12,251 nucleotides of DNA, from positions 1 through 12,251 of the forward strand of contig CAZFMJ010000083.1 of NCBI GenBank assembly GCA_964520045.1. Direction: 5' to 3'. Both the position numbers and the translations under genes were made by a program. The notes below the pieces were generated by a model. That model was not told the origin of the DNA and did no database searches. It worked only from the letters and a program-made list of their open reading frames with translations. Shown here piece by piece: positions 1-6,737 of the stretch. The stretch comes from CAZFMJ01 sp964520045 (GTDB taxonomy: Bacteria; Elusimicrobiota; Elusimicrobia; Elusimicrobiales; CAZFMJ01). The number at the start of each line of letters is the position of its first letter. The first letter of the stretch is position 1.

Positions 1-131
1 GAACAGCGCAAAGGCGCAGGCCAAAAGCGGCTGGCCCCTTCGGGGAGGCCCACCCATGGCCGATTTCGTCGTTGCTCCTCATTCACACTGTTAAAACAGT
101 GCTCAATCGTCGCGCCTAGAACTCGTCTCAT
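1..131 (-). CDS. Unrecognised short reading frame, start only (runs off left edge)
   Basis: An ATG at 131-129 on the minus strand opens 43 codons without a stop before the window ends. It begins MRRVLGATIEH and contains RPWVGLPEGASRFW. The start is preceded by a perfect GGAGG (143-139) with a 7-nt spacer, the best ribosome binding site in the window. It lies 36 nt after the stop of the menA-like gene, on the same strand, so it could be the next gene of that operon. I do not recognise the sequence and see no domain, signal peptide or membrane segment. Two points argue for caution. The stretch is full of short inverted repeats, and it uses CGA and CTA codons that look uncommon in neighbouring genes. 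It could instead be a structured RNA or part of a dispersed repeat. Confidence 0.4.
   Translation of the reverse strand, partial: MRRVLGATIEHCFNSVNEEQRRNRPWVGLPEGASRFWPAPLRC
86..101. repeat. Short perfect hairpin, one of several at the left edge
   Basis: CACTGTT (86-92) and AACAGTG (95-101) are perfect inverted copies separated by AA. Two further small inverted repeats lie nearby: GGCCCC/GGGG-GGCC around a TTCG loop (33-50), and GCGC/GCGC (6-9, 14-17). There is no T-run after any of them on the minus strand, so they are not an obvious intrinsic terminator for the menA-like operon. They sit inside the putative left-edge reading frame. Confidence 0.4.
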
Positions 132-138
132 GTTTGGG

Positions 139-143
139 CCTCC
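139..143 (-). promoter_or_regulatory. Strong Shine-Dalgarno (GGAGG)
   Basis: Read on the minus strand, GGAGG is followed by 7 nt (CCCAAAC) and then ATG at 131-129. Most other genes in this window have weak or no such signal. This site is the main reason to consider the left-edge frame a real gene. Confidence 0.45.
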
Positions 144-167
144 AAATGACCAGTTATTTATTGGACA

Positions 168-1040
168 CTACACTAATATCCCGGCTACAAGCAAAGTTCC
201 GAATACGAGTATAAACCGGGCTGTTTTTTGGGGAAGCAGGGCAAGGTTCAGACTGCGCGCGGAATTTATCAGCTTCCATGCCGCCGGAATCGACAAAGCC
301 GGAAGCAGAAGCCATTTCGAGTAAAACATAAATCCGGCGAAAATAAAAAGATACGGCACAAAGATCATGATGAAATAAAGAAACAGCGAATTTTTCACGC
401 CTATTTTTTGGGCCATGGTGACGGCGCCGGCTTTTTTATCCGCCGCGCAATCGCGCATATTGTTCGCGTGCAGAATCGCCGCGACATGCATTCCCAGAGG
501 GATTGAAAGAAAAAATGCCGGCGGCTCAAATCTGCCGGTCTGAATCAGTGCGGTTCCCACGGTTAAAAAAGGCCCGAAACATAAAAATATTCCGGCTTCG
601 CCCAAGCCGCTGTATTTGTATCTCAGCGTTCCCCCGGTGTAAAAGTACGCCAGCAGTATTCCGGCGCAGCCCATTATGATCATGGGCAGTCCCGCCCTCG
701 CGGACAGTATCAATCCGGTAACCGCGGAAAGGGAAAGAAAGATCGCGCTTGCATACAGTATTTGCCGCGGTTGGAACCAGCCGTCCACAAGACCCCTGTC
801 GTCCGAATGCTCTTTAGTATCCAGTTTGCTGCGGAAATCAAAATAGGTGTTCGCAAGATTGCCTCCGGCATGCACCAGCATGGCGCCCGCCAGAGTGGCC
901 GCAAACAAGGGGGGCGAAAATGCGGGGTCATGGGACACGACCGCTCCGCCCGCAGCCACCGGAATTACCGACGCCGGGAATGCCCACGGCCGCAATACCA
1001 GAATTGTTTTTTTTATGAAGTTCTTTGTGTCAGCGTCCAT
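168..1040 (-). CDS. menA: UbiA-superfamily prenyltransferase, probably 1,4-dihydroxy-2-naphthoate polyprenyltransferase (MenA)
   Basis: This 290-residue integral membrane enzyme should transfer a polyprenyl chain from its diphosphate to an aromatic acceptor in the cytoplasmic membrane. In the MenA reaction the acceptor is 1,4-dihydroxy-2-naphthoate and the product is demethylmenaquinone. Both aspartate-rich Mg-diphosphate motifs of the UbiA superfamily are visible: N64-x3-D68-x5-D74 (NTYFDFRSKLD) and N194-M-R196-D197-x3-D201 (NNMRDCAAD). The segment YFYTGGTLRYKYSGLGE (about 132-148) is typical of MenA rather than of 4-hydroxybenzoate UbiA. Multiple hydrophobic helices span the protein, and the length is normal for the family. 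The start overlaps the upstream polyprenyl synthase by 28 nt; no better start is seen, and a GGAA lies 14 nt upstream. Pairing with the enzyme that makes its substrate supports a quinone role. No other men genes are in view, so a different aromatic acceptor cannot be excluded. Confidence 0.85.
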   Translation of the reverse strand: MDADTKNFIKKTILVLRPWAFPASVIPVAAGGAVVSHDPAFSPPLFAATLAGAMLVHAGGNLANTYFDFRSKLDTKEHSDDRGLVDGWFQPRQILYASAIFLSLSAVTGLILSARAGLPMIIMGCAGILLAYFYTGGTLRYKYSGLGEAGIFLCFGPFLTVGTALIQTGRFEPPAFFLSIPLGMHVAAILHANNMRDCAADKKAGAVTMAQKIGVKNSLFLYFIMIFVPYLFIFAGFMFYSKWLLLPALSIPAAWKLINSARSLNLALLPQKTARFILVFGTLLVAGILV

Positions 1041-1981
1041 AAGTAAGTTTTCAGTTCCATGGACGACTCGTGGTTGGGCAAATCATGTAGAAGCGGCGTC
1101 AGCGTGGTTATCGAGGCGGCGGCCGCGGACCTTGCCTTTTCAAGACAGCCGCTGTTTTGAATAAGCCCGGATATCTCTTTCGCGGCGCACGGGTCGGGAT
1201 AGGGCGCATTTTTTAAGCTTTCCGCAAGCGCATCCGCCGTATCCGAATGGTCGATGGCCATAAGCGCGGGCATGGTCAGCCTGCCGTCCAGTATATCCTT
1301 AAGCGCGTTTTTCCCCAGTTCCGACTTGTCCGATTCGAAGTCGATAACGTCGTCTATTATTTGAAAGCTTATTCCTGTTTCCATGCCTATGGACATGCAT
1401 TTGTCCGAAAACTGCGGTTTGCCGGCCATACATGCGCAGGCAAAGGCGCACCATTGAAAAAGCGAACCTGTTTTAAGCGCCAGCGTTTCAAGGTATTCCT
1501 GTCTAGTTCGTTTCCGGTAGCGGAATCTTTCTTCCTGAAGCGCGCCCTCTGACATGCGGCCCACCGCTTTTATTAGGGCGTAGGCAATTTCCGGCGAAAC
1601 GGAAAAGCACAGACTGAAAGCATGCGACACGACAAGGTCTCCTAAAAGTATGGCGCGGTTTATCCCCAGCATTTTATTGGCGGTCGGCCTGCCGCGCCTC
1701 ATGGAAGCGCTGTCTATACAGTCGTCATGCAGGAGGGAAGCGGTATGCGTAAGTTCAGCGCAAACGGCTATTTTTTCGGAGATGTTCCTGTCAAGAAACA
1801 GGCAGTCTCCCATCAGAATTGTGAAGGCGGTTCTTGCCAGCTTTCCCGAGACGGGAAGGGAATAAGCGGGGCCGCTTCCGGAGACTGCGTCGCATTCGGA
1901 AAGCATCTGCAAAAGCATGCGTCTGACTTTTTCGGCGGATTCGCGCGCCGGTATGGCTGTCGGAACGGCTTGTTTCGTCAT
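1013..1981 (-). CDS. Polyprenyl diphosphate synthase (trans-isoprenyl, IspB/HepT-like)
   Basis: This 322-residue soluble enzyme should condense isopentenyl diphosphate units onto an allylic diphosphate to build the quinone side chain. The first aspartate-rich motif is D86-D87-C-I-D90, followed by RRGRPTAN. The second is D210-D211-V-I-D214 inside FQIIDDVIDF, followed by GKNALKDILDGRLTMP, as in class long-chain trans-prenyltransferases. The conserved K170-T171 is also present. The N-terminal GGKRxRP motif is degenerate: SGKLARTA keeps K47 and R50 but lacks the first arginine and the proline. The product chain length cannot be read from the sequence. No Shine-Dalgarno is evident before the ATG at 1981. 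The gene is first in a minus-strand operon with the menA-like gene and is divergent from the surface-protein operon. Confidence 0.88.
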   Translation of the reverse strand: MTKQAVPTAIPARESAEKVRRMLLQMLSECDAVSGSGPAYSLPVSGKLARTAFTILMGDCLFLDRNISEKIAVCAELTHTASLLHDDCIDSASMRRGRPTANKMLGINRAILLGDLVVSHAFSLCFSVSPEIAYALIKAVGRMSEGALQEERFRYRKRTRQEYLETLALKTGSLFQWCAFACACMAGKPQFSDKCMSIGMETGISFQIIDDVIDFESDKSELGKNALKDILDGRLTMPALMAIDHSDTADALAESLKNAPYPDPCAAKEISGLIQNSGCLEKARSAAAASITTLTPLLHDLPNHESSMELKTYLWTLTQRTS

Positions 1982-2064
1982 TTAACAGATTTTAGCAAAT
2001 CTTTGAGCGGCATGGGCTGTTTTGGGCGGTTTTTTGCATTATTCGGGTTAACGGAGACGGAAGA

Positions 2065-2090
2065 TTGACAGGGGCATATAATTGTATAAT
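2065..2090 (+). promoter_or_regulatory. Candidate sigma-70-type promoter of the surface/kinase operon
   Basis: A perfect TTGACA (2065-2070) and a perfect TATAAT (2085-2090) lie upstream of the first plus-strand gene. The spacer is only 14 nt, shorter than the usual 16-18, so this may be a weak or activator-dependent promoter; alternatively, only the -10 box may be used. Transcription would start near 2097 and give a leader of about 45 nt before the ATG at 2142. The 1982-2141 gap also has to hold the divergent promoter for the prenyl synthase gene. On the minus strand a TGC-TAAAAT (1997-1989) resembles an extended -10 but would leave almost no leader. Confidence 0.5.
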
Positions 2091-2141
2091 GAGATATTAC
2101 TGCGCAGCTGTAACATTTCCGCATACATGGAGAACAAGATT

Positions 2142-2924
2142 ATGAAGACAACGATAATTAAAAGTTTTTTTGGAGCGTTTTTATTTTTGGGCATTGCGAA
2201 TTGCGCGTTTTCGGCGGATGCCGAGGTAAAGCTGACCACTAACAACGGTTCGACTAAAATGATAGTTCAGGACAGCGATGCGGTCACCGTTTTCAGCGCT
2301 GATTCCAACGGGAATACCGTGATTAACGGAACGGCTACGGTCGCCGGTTCAAAATTCTCGGTCGGAGTTATAGGAGTCAACGGATTTATCGTCGATACCG
2401 GAAGCGTCGGCATAGGGACTGCAAGTCCGGGGGCTAAATTAGAAGTGGCGGGACAGGTAAAGATAACAGGCGGCTCGCCGGGCTCGGGAAAGGTTCTTAC
2501 TTCGGATGCAAACGGATTGGCGAGCTGGGTTTCCGCTGAAGTCATACCGGCAGGCGCTGTCATGTTCTTTAATTTGTCCTCTTGTCCCTCCGGCTGGAGC
2601 GAGCTCACGGCCGCACGCGGCCGCTACATAGTCGGATTGCTTTCGGGGGGAACTCTGGCCGGCACTGTAGGCAATGCTTTTACTACTGACCTTGAAAACC
2701 GTCCGGTGGGACAGCATAATCACACAATTACAGACCCCGGGCATAGCCACGTCATACCTAATGATAATGCGGGTGGGAACAGCAATACGGCAGTTGAAGG
2801 TTCTTTGCAAGGCGGGACGATGTCAACAGATGTAAACACAACCGGCATTTCCGCAAATAATTCAGGGTCGGTTGCGGGCACGAACGCCCCATACATCCAG
2901 CTCAGGGTATGTCAGAAGAGCTAA
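2142..2924 (+). CDS. Exported protein with phage tail-collar-like C-terminal domain
   Basis: The protein has 260 residues. Its start is set at 2142, where GGAG (2129-2132) lies 9 nt upstream and the frame begins with a Sec signal peptide (MKTTIIKSFFGAFLF, likely cleavage after AFS-A near residue 24). An in-frame ATG at 2082 would bury this signal. Residues about 25-85 form a beta-rich stretch. Residues 90-104 carry GIGTASPGAKLEVAG, a motif common in tail-fibre and adhesin-like proteins just before the receptor domain. Residues about 134-260 resemble phage tail-collar domains: PAGAVMFF, CPSGW, GRYIVG, and two HxH pairs (H192/H194 and H201/H203) of the kind that bind metal in fibre tips. C148 and C257 could form a disulfide. 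No other phage genes are nearby, so it is probably a host surface or adhesive protein. The ligand is unknown. Confidence 0.75.
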   Translation: MKTTIIKSFFGAFLFLGIANCAFSADAEVKLTTNNGSTKMIVQDSDAVTVFSADSNGNTVINGTATVAGSKFSVGVIGVNGFIVDTGSVGIGTASPGAKLEVAGQVKITGGSPGSGKVLTSDANGLASWVSAEVIPAGAVMFFNLSSCPSGWSELTAARGRYIVGLLSGGTLAGTVGNAFTTDLENRPVGQHNHTITDPGHSHVIPNDNAGGNSNTAVEGSLQGGTMSTDVNTTGISANNSGSVAGTNAPYIQLRVCQKS

Positions 2925-2951
2925 TTTAAAAAACCGCTGGAACTTTAAATC

Positions 2952-5273
2952 ATGGCGATACAAGCGGAAAAAAAACTATCTGTTATTTGCCTTGCGATAT
3001 TCCTTTTGCTTTTGCCGGTTGTCCGCTCTTTTGCCGATTTTACCATCAACGGCGCTGTAGTAACTTTTAATAATAACGCCGAATTCAGAACTTCGGCGAT
3101 AACGATTAATGCGGGAGGCGTTCTAAACTGCGGCAATTCAAAAATAACTGTTTCCGGAAATTGGGCGAACTCCGGCGTGTTTAACGCCGGGACATCAACT
3201 GTTGAATTTGAAGACGGCGCTTCAACTTCCGCAATTACGGGAACCAATGCATTCTATTCATTTGTTTCCGCCGCCGCAGGCAAGAGGATAACTTTTGCCG
3301 CGGGAATAACCCAAACGGTATCGAATTTGTTTTCAGTTACAGGTCTGCCGGGTAATTTTATTAAACTGAGGTCTTCCAGCGACGGCCTCAAATGGTATAT
3401 AAATTTCCCGAACGGTCCGCAAACCGTAACATATGCGGATGTAAAGGATTCCGACGCTCTTGTTAACAGCGTAACGGCTTCCAGCTCCCGTAATTCCGGC
3501 AATAACAATGCGAACTGGCATTTCATTAACACCGTGCCTACGCTTAACTGGGCCGGCGGAACCGGTTACATTTCCGACGGCCTTAATCCTGAAACCGGCG
3601 TCAGGAGCACAAATTTTGTCTATCGCGTGAAATATACGGACGCTGACGACGAAGCGCCGTTAAGCGGTTATCCGAAAGTATATATTTTGGAAAGCGGAAC
3701 GACTATTCAGGCTCTGGCAATGGATCTATACTCCGGCGCTTACGATACGGGGGCGGTTTATTCCACTTCAACGGCATTATCCGCCCCCGGCTCCAATTAC
3801 GCGTATCATTTTGAGGCCTATGACGTCGTGGGCGCTGAGGCCGCGGGCGCGCCCGCGGCGGTTGTTTCCGGCAAACCCGTGGTGACAAACAATGCGCCTG
3901 TTTTGGCATGGACAGGGGAAACCAATTATACGTCGGACGGCGTTAATCCTGAAACCGGCGGCTGGAACACAAGTTTTGATTTCCGCGTAAAGTATGCCGA
4001 TGCGGACAATGACGCGCCTTTAAGCGGTTATCCTAAGGTATATGTCTTAAAAGGCGGAACGACCGTTCAGGTTCTGGGAATGAACGGCGCAACCGCTAAT
4101 TATGCCGCGGGGGTAAATTATTCCACTGCAATCGTATTATCCTCGTTCGGCGCCGACTATTCTTATCATTTTGAGGCTTATGATGTTTGGAATGCCACGG
4201 CCTCAGGTGTTCCATTGACGGCGATTAACAGTCCCGACGTAATAAACAATGCGCCTATTTTGGCATGGACAGGGGAAACCAATTATGCGTCGGACGGCCT
4301 TAATCCTGAAGCCGGTCATACACTAACAAGTTTTGTCTATCGCGTAAAATATACGGACGCGGACAATGAAGCGCCGTTAAGCGGGTATCCCAAGGTATAC
4401 ATCTTAAAAAACGGAACGACGGTTCAGGTCCTGTCAATGAATTTGTTTTCCGGCGCTTATAACCTCGGAGCAGTTTATTCCACCTCAACGGTATTATCCG
4501 CGCTTGGCGCTGATTATTCATATCATTTTGCGGCTTATGATGTTTGGTATGCTACTGCCGCAGGTTTTCCGGCGGCAGTGATTAATGCTCCTGACGTAAC
4601 AAACAATGCGCCTGTTTTGGCATGGACAGGGGAATCCAATTATATCTCCGACGGCCTTAATCCGGACACCGGCGATATTTTGACAAATTTCGTCTACCGC
4701 GTAAAATACACCGATGCGGACAATGAAGCGCCTTCAAGCGGCTATCCGAAGGTCCATATCAAGAAAGGCGGGAATGAATTGTCCGGCAGTCCTTTTTCAA
4801 TGACGGCTGCGGATGCCGCGGACAGCCGATATGATGACGGGAAAATATACTCCTATTCAACGACTTTGCTGCAGGGCGCGGATTACACCTATTATTTTGA
4901 AGCGCCGGACATGCGCGGAGCCGCCGCCGGAGGTATCCCCGCTTCCACTATCGACGCTCCGGACGTCGCCGGGATCGTCAAGCAGGGGAATTATAAAACC
5001 ACGATCGGGGATAATTTGTTCAGTCCGAGAAAAGGCGGAACGGCCAAAATCAGGTTCCATGTCCCTTCCGCCGGCGGAGTGTCGCTGAAAATATACGACA
5101 TGTCCCTCAAGCCGGTGCGTACGCTTTTTGAGGGGAATTCAATCGCCGGCGATTTCCAGAGAGATTGGGACGGCAGGGACGACAGCGGCCGGTATGCGGC
5201 GCCTGACGTGTATTTCCTGCAGTACACCTATCCCGGCGGAAAAGAAGTCAGAAAAATAGGGGTTAAAAGATAG
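2952..5273 (+). CDS. Large exported repeat protein with FlgD-like / T9SS-type C-terminal domain
   Basis: The protein has 773 residues. A Sec signal peptide (about 1-28, ending RSFA-D) is followed by a Gly/Asn/Ser/Thr-rich beta-strand region (about 30-190) reminiscent of parallel beta-helix adhesins. Four tandem repeats of about 119 residues begin near residues 195, 315, 434 and 553. Each carries DGLNPETG-like, YRVKYTDADNEAP-like and SGYPKV motifs, and the acidic TDAD segment might bind calcium (inference). The C-terminus (about 687-773) has FSPRKGG, a V-x-L-K-I-Y-D strand, WDGRDDSGR and DVYFLQY. This is the pattern of FlgD-like Ig domains and of type A C-terminal sorting domains of type IX secretion cargo. 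The gene lies 27 nt after the tail-collar gene and 16 nt before the PorV-like gene, consistent with a cargo/outer-membrane partner pair. The ribosome binding site is weak (GGA 10 nt upstream). Confidence 0.75.
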   Translation: MAIQAEKKLSVICLAIFLLLLPVVRSFADFTINGAVVTFNNNAEFRTSAITINAGGVLNCGNSKITVSGNWANSGVFNAGTSTVEFEDGASTSAITGTNAFYSFVSAAAGKRITFAAGITQTVSNLFSVTGLPGNFIKLRSSSDGLKWYINFPNGPQTVTYADVKDSDALVNSVTASSSRNSGNNNANWHFINTVPTLNWAGGTGYISDGLNPETGVRSTNFVYRVKYTDADDEAPLSGYPKVYILESGTTIQALAMDLYSGAYDTGAVYSTSTALSAPGSNYAYHFEAYDVVGAEAAGAPAAVVSGKPVVTNNAPVLAWTGETNYTSDGVNPETGGWNTSFDFRVKYADADNDAPLSGYPKVYVLKGGTTVQVLGMNGATANYAAGVNYSTAIVLSSFGADYSYHFEAYDVWNATASGVPLTAINSPDVINNAPILAWTGETNYASDGLNPEAGHTLTSFVYRVKYTDADNEAPLSGYPKVYILKNGTTVQVLSMNLFSGAYNLGAVYSTSTVLSALGADYSYHFAAYDVWYATAAGFPAAVINAPDVTNNAPVLAWTGESNYISDGLNPDTGDILTNFVYRVKYTDADNEAPSSGYPKVHIKKGGNELSGSPFSMTAADAADSRYDDGKIYSYSTTLLQGADYTYYFEAPDMRGAAAGGIPASTIDAPDVAGIVKQGNYKTTIGDNLFSPRKGGTAKIRFHVPSAGGVSLKIYDMSLKPVRTLFEGNSIAGDFQRDWDGRDDSGRYAAPDVYFLQYTYPGGKEVRKIGVKR
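3534..4963 (+). repeat. Four in-frame tandem repeats of 357-360 bp
   Basis: Equivalent points fall at 3534, 3894, 4251 and 4608, giving periods of 360, 357 and 357 bp (120, 119 and 119 codons). The heads of copies 2 and 3 are nearly identical at the DNA level, with only a couple of changes in about 40 nt starting at aacaatgcgcct. Copy 4 shares most of this head, while copy 1 is more diverged there. The tail of copy 4 differs more and leads into the C-terminal domain. The repeats encode Ig-like or fibronectin-like beta units of the surface protein. The near-identity points to recent duplication or gene conversion. Confidence 0.9.
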
Positions 5274-5289
5274 TGATTGCTCAAGAGCT

Positions 5290-6735
5290 ATGAAAATATC
5301 TAACCGCTCGATTTTCCAATCACTTAATCGCTTTTTTTCTCCTGCTTATTCGCTTCCTTGCTTACTCACTGTCCCGCTTTCTTGTTTGCTCGCTGTTTCC
5401 TCGCTCTGCGCCCAGGAGAGCGGAGCGTTTCTTAAACTGCCGTTATCCGCTCAGGCGGGAGGGATGGGCGATTCTTTTACCGCGGTTCCAAACGATCCGC
5501 TCGGCGTTTTTTATAACCCGGCCGGTATGGCTTTGTTCAGACAGCAGACGCTTTCCATCGTCCACCATATACATCTGCAGGATATCAGGGGAAATTCCGC
5601 CGGTTTTGTTTGCCCTTTAAAAAATTGGGCGGTTGGCATTGCCCCGACAATTTTTTCAATGAAGGAAGAGCCTGTTTACGATTCGCTCGGCAATGACACG
5701 GGGGCTGTTTTCGGCTATCGGAGGACCATTATGCCTATGGCCGCGTCCTACAGGACGGGAGACTGGGCTTTTGGTTTGGCGGTCAAATATTACGGCGAAG
5801 AAATAGATGAGCAATCCTCATGGACTACCGCCTTTGATGCCGGCGCCCTGTACAGGTTCCAAGACTGGCGGTTCGGTTTTTCGGCCCAGAATTACTTCGG
5901 CAGGGTATTTGATTATGACGTCGTGAAAATACAGCGGTTTGGGGCCGCTTATGACGGCGGAAAATATCTTCTGGCGGCGGACATTAAAAGGGAAGGCGAA
6001 GCCGGAAGTTTTCTCGGCGCCGGAGGCGAGGTCTCGCTGGCGGACGCGCTGAAAATACGCGGCGGCTGGAGGTTTAAGGAAGAGTTCGGAGGCCTGACTT
6101 TCGGCATGAGAATGGAGTTCGGCGGATTGGGCTTTGATTACGCCTTTTTAAGCTGCAGGGATATCGGAAGCACTCATAAAGCCGGGTTTTCTTTCTCTTT
6201 CGGGACAAAGACAGCCGAAAGGGCAAAGCCCCGCAGGAGTCTGAGAAGGAAACGTCCGGCCGCGAGAACCCCGGGGAAAACGCCGAGAAAGACAGCCGCG
6301 GCCGGGCCTGTAATAAAAATAAGAGCGGGGACTCCCGCGGCCGTAGCCGAGCTGGAAGGCAGAAATGTATCGGAGGCGGACGCTTCCGTGGTAACCGGAT
6401 ATTTAAGAGCCGCGCTTGCCAGGAACGGGCTGTTCAGCGTCATGGATAAAAATAATATGGACGCCATGCTGGACGAGCAGAAATTTCAGAGCGTCGGCTG
6501 CTCAGTGCAGGAATGCGGATTTGAAATGGGAAAACTGCTTAATGTCAAGGTTATGTTTGTGGGCTCTATTTTAAAACTTGAGGAAGATTATTATATCCGG
6601 GTAAATGCGGTGGATATCGAAACCGGTAAAATAATCTCCGTTTACGACAGTAAAGCGGTTTCGGACGCGGAATTAAGGTATGAGTGCCCGAAAATAGTGG
6701 AAAAATTACTGCAGTTCAATTCTTCCCCGGACTAA
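5290..6735 (+). CDS. PorV/PorQ-like outer-membrane barrel fused to a CsgG/LpoB-like domain
   Basis: The protein has 481 residues. An unusual long signal region (about 1-41, rich in Ser, Leu and Cys, ending SSLCAQ-E) leads into a PorV/PorQ-family barrel. The hallmark is LSAQAGGMGDSFTAVPNDPLGVFYNPAGMA, near residues 52-80 (split in the sequence as SAQAGGMGDSFTAV and NDPLGVFYNPAGM). Alternating amphipathic strands continue to about 305. A basic, Pro/Ala-rich linker (about 307-335, many Arg and Lys) joins a second domain at about 340-478. There VAELEGRN, LFSVMDKNNMDAMLDEQKF, C404/C409 (GCSVQECGFEMGKLLNV), VMFVGSI and NAVDIETGKI match the pattern of CsgG/LpoB-like periplasmic proteins. PorV is known as a type IX secretion outer-membrane protein, and CsgG/LpoB-like domains assist secretion or activate cell-wall enzymes; which applies here is unknown. 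It is 16 nt after the repeat protein and 2 nt before the kinase. Shine-Dalgarno is poor. Confidence 0.78.
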   Translation: MKISNRSIFQSLNRFFSPAYSLPCLLTVPLSCLLAVSSLCAQESGAFLKLPLSAQAGGMGDSFTAVPNDPLGVFYNPAGMALFRQQTLSIVHHIHLQDIRGNSAGFVCPLKNWAVGIAPTIFSMKEEPVYDSLGNDTGAVFGYRRTIMPMAASYRTGDWAFGLAVKYYGEEIDEQSSWTTAFDAGALYRFQDWRFGFSAQNYFGRVFDYDVVKIQRFGAAYDGGKYLLAADIKREGEAGSFLGAGGEVSLADALKIRGGWRFKEEFGGLTFGMRMEFGGLGFDYAFLSCRDIGSTHKAGFSFSFGTKTAERAKPRRSLRRKRPAARTPGKTPRKTAAAGPVIKIRAGTPAAVAELEGRNVSEADASVVTGYLRAALARNGLFSVMDKNNMDAMLDEQKFQSVGCSVQECGFEMGKLLNVKVMFVGSILKLEEDYYIRVNAVDIETGKIISVYDSKAVSDAELRYECPKIVEKLLQFNSSPD

Positions 6736-6737
6736 CT

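Noticed and set aside
130..1164. Several plus-strand open frames opposite the menA-like gene
   Set aside because: They are short, basic and lack motifs. The minus-strand gene has both UbiA-superfamily aspartate motifs and membrane helices.
2082..2141. Earlier in-frame start of the tail-collar protein at 2082
   Set aside because: It would begin inside the candidate -10 region and put 20 residues before a clear Sec signal peptide. The start at 2142 has a GGAG at 9 nt.
2142..2924. Prophage remnant, from the tail-collar-like domain
   Set aside because: No other phage genes flank it, and the product has a Sec signal peptide and sits in an operon with cellular surface genes.
3534..4963. Regular repeats as a possible CRISPR array
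   Set aside because: The repeats are 357-360 bp, in frame and coding, with no short spacers; they are protein domains.
6684..6737. Earlier in-frame start of the kinase at 6684
   Set aside because: It would overlap the PorV-like gene by 52 nt and hide the signal-like N-terminus. The start at 6738 sits 2 nt after the preceding stop.
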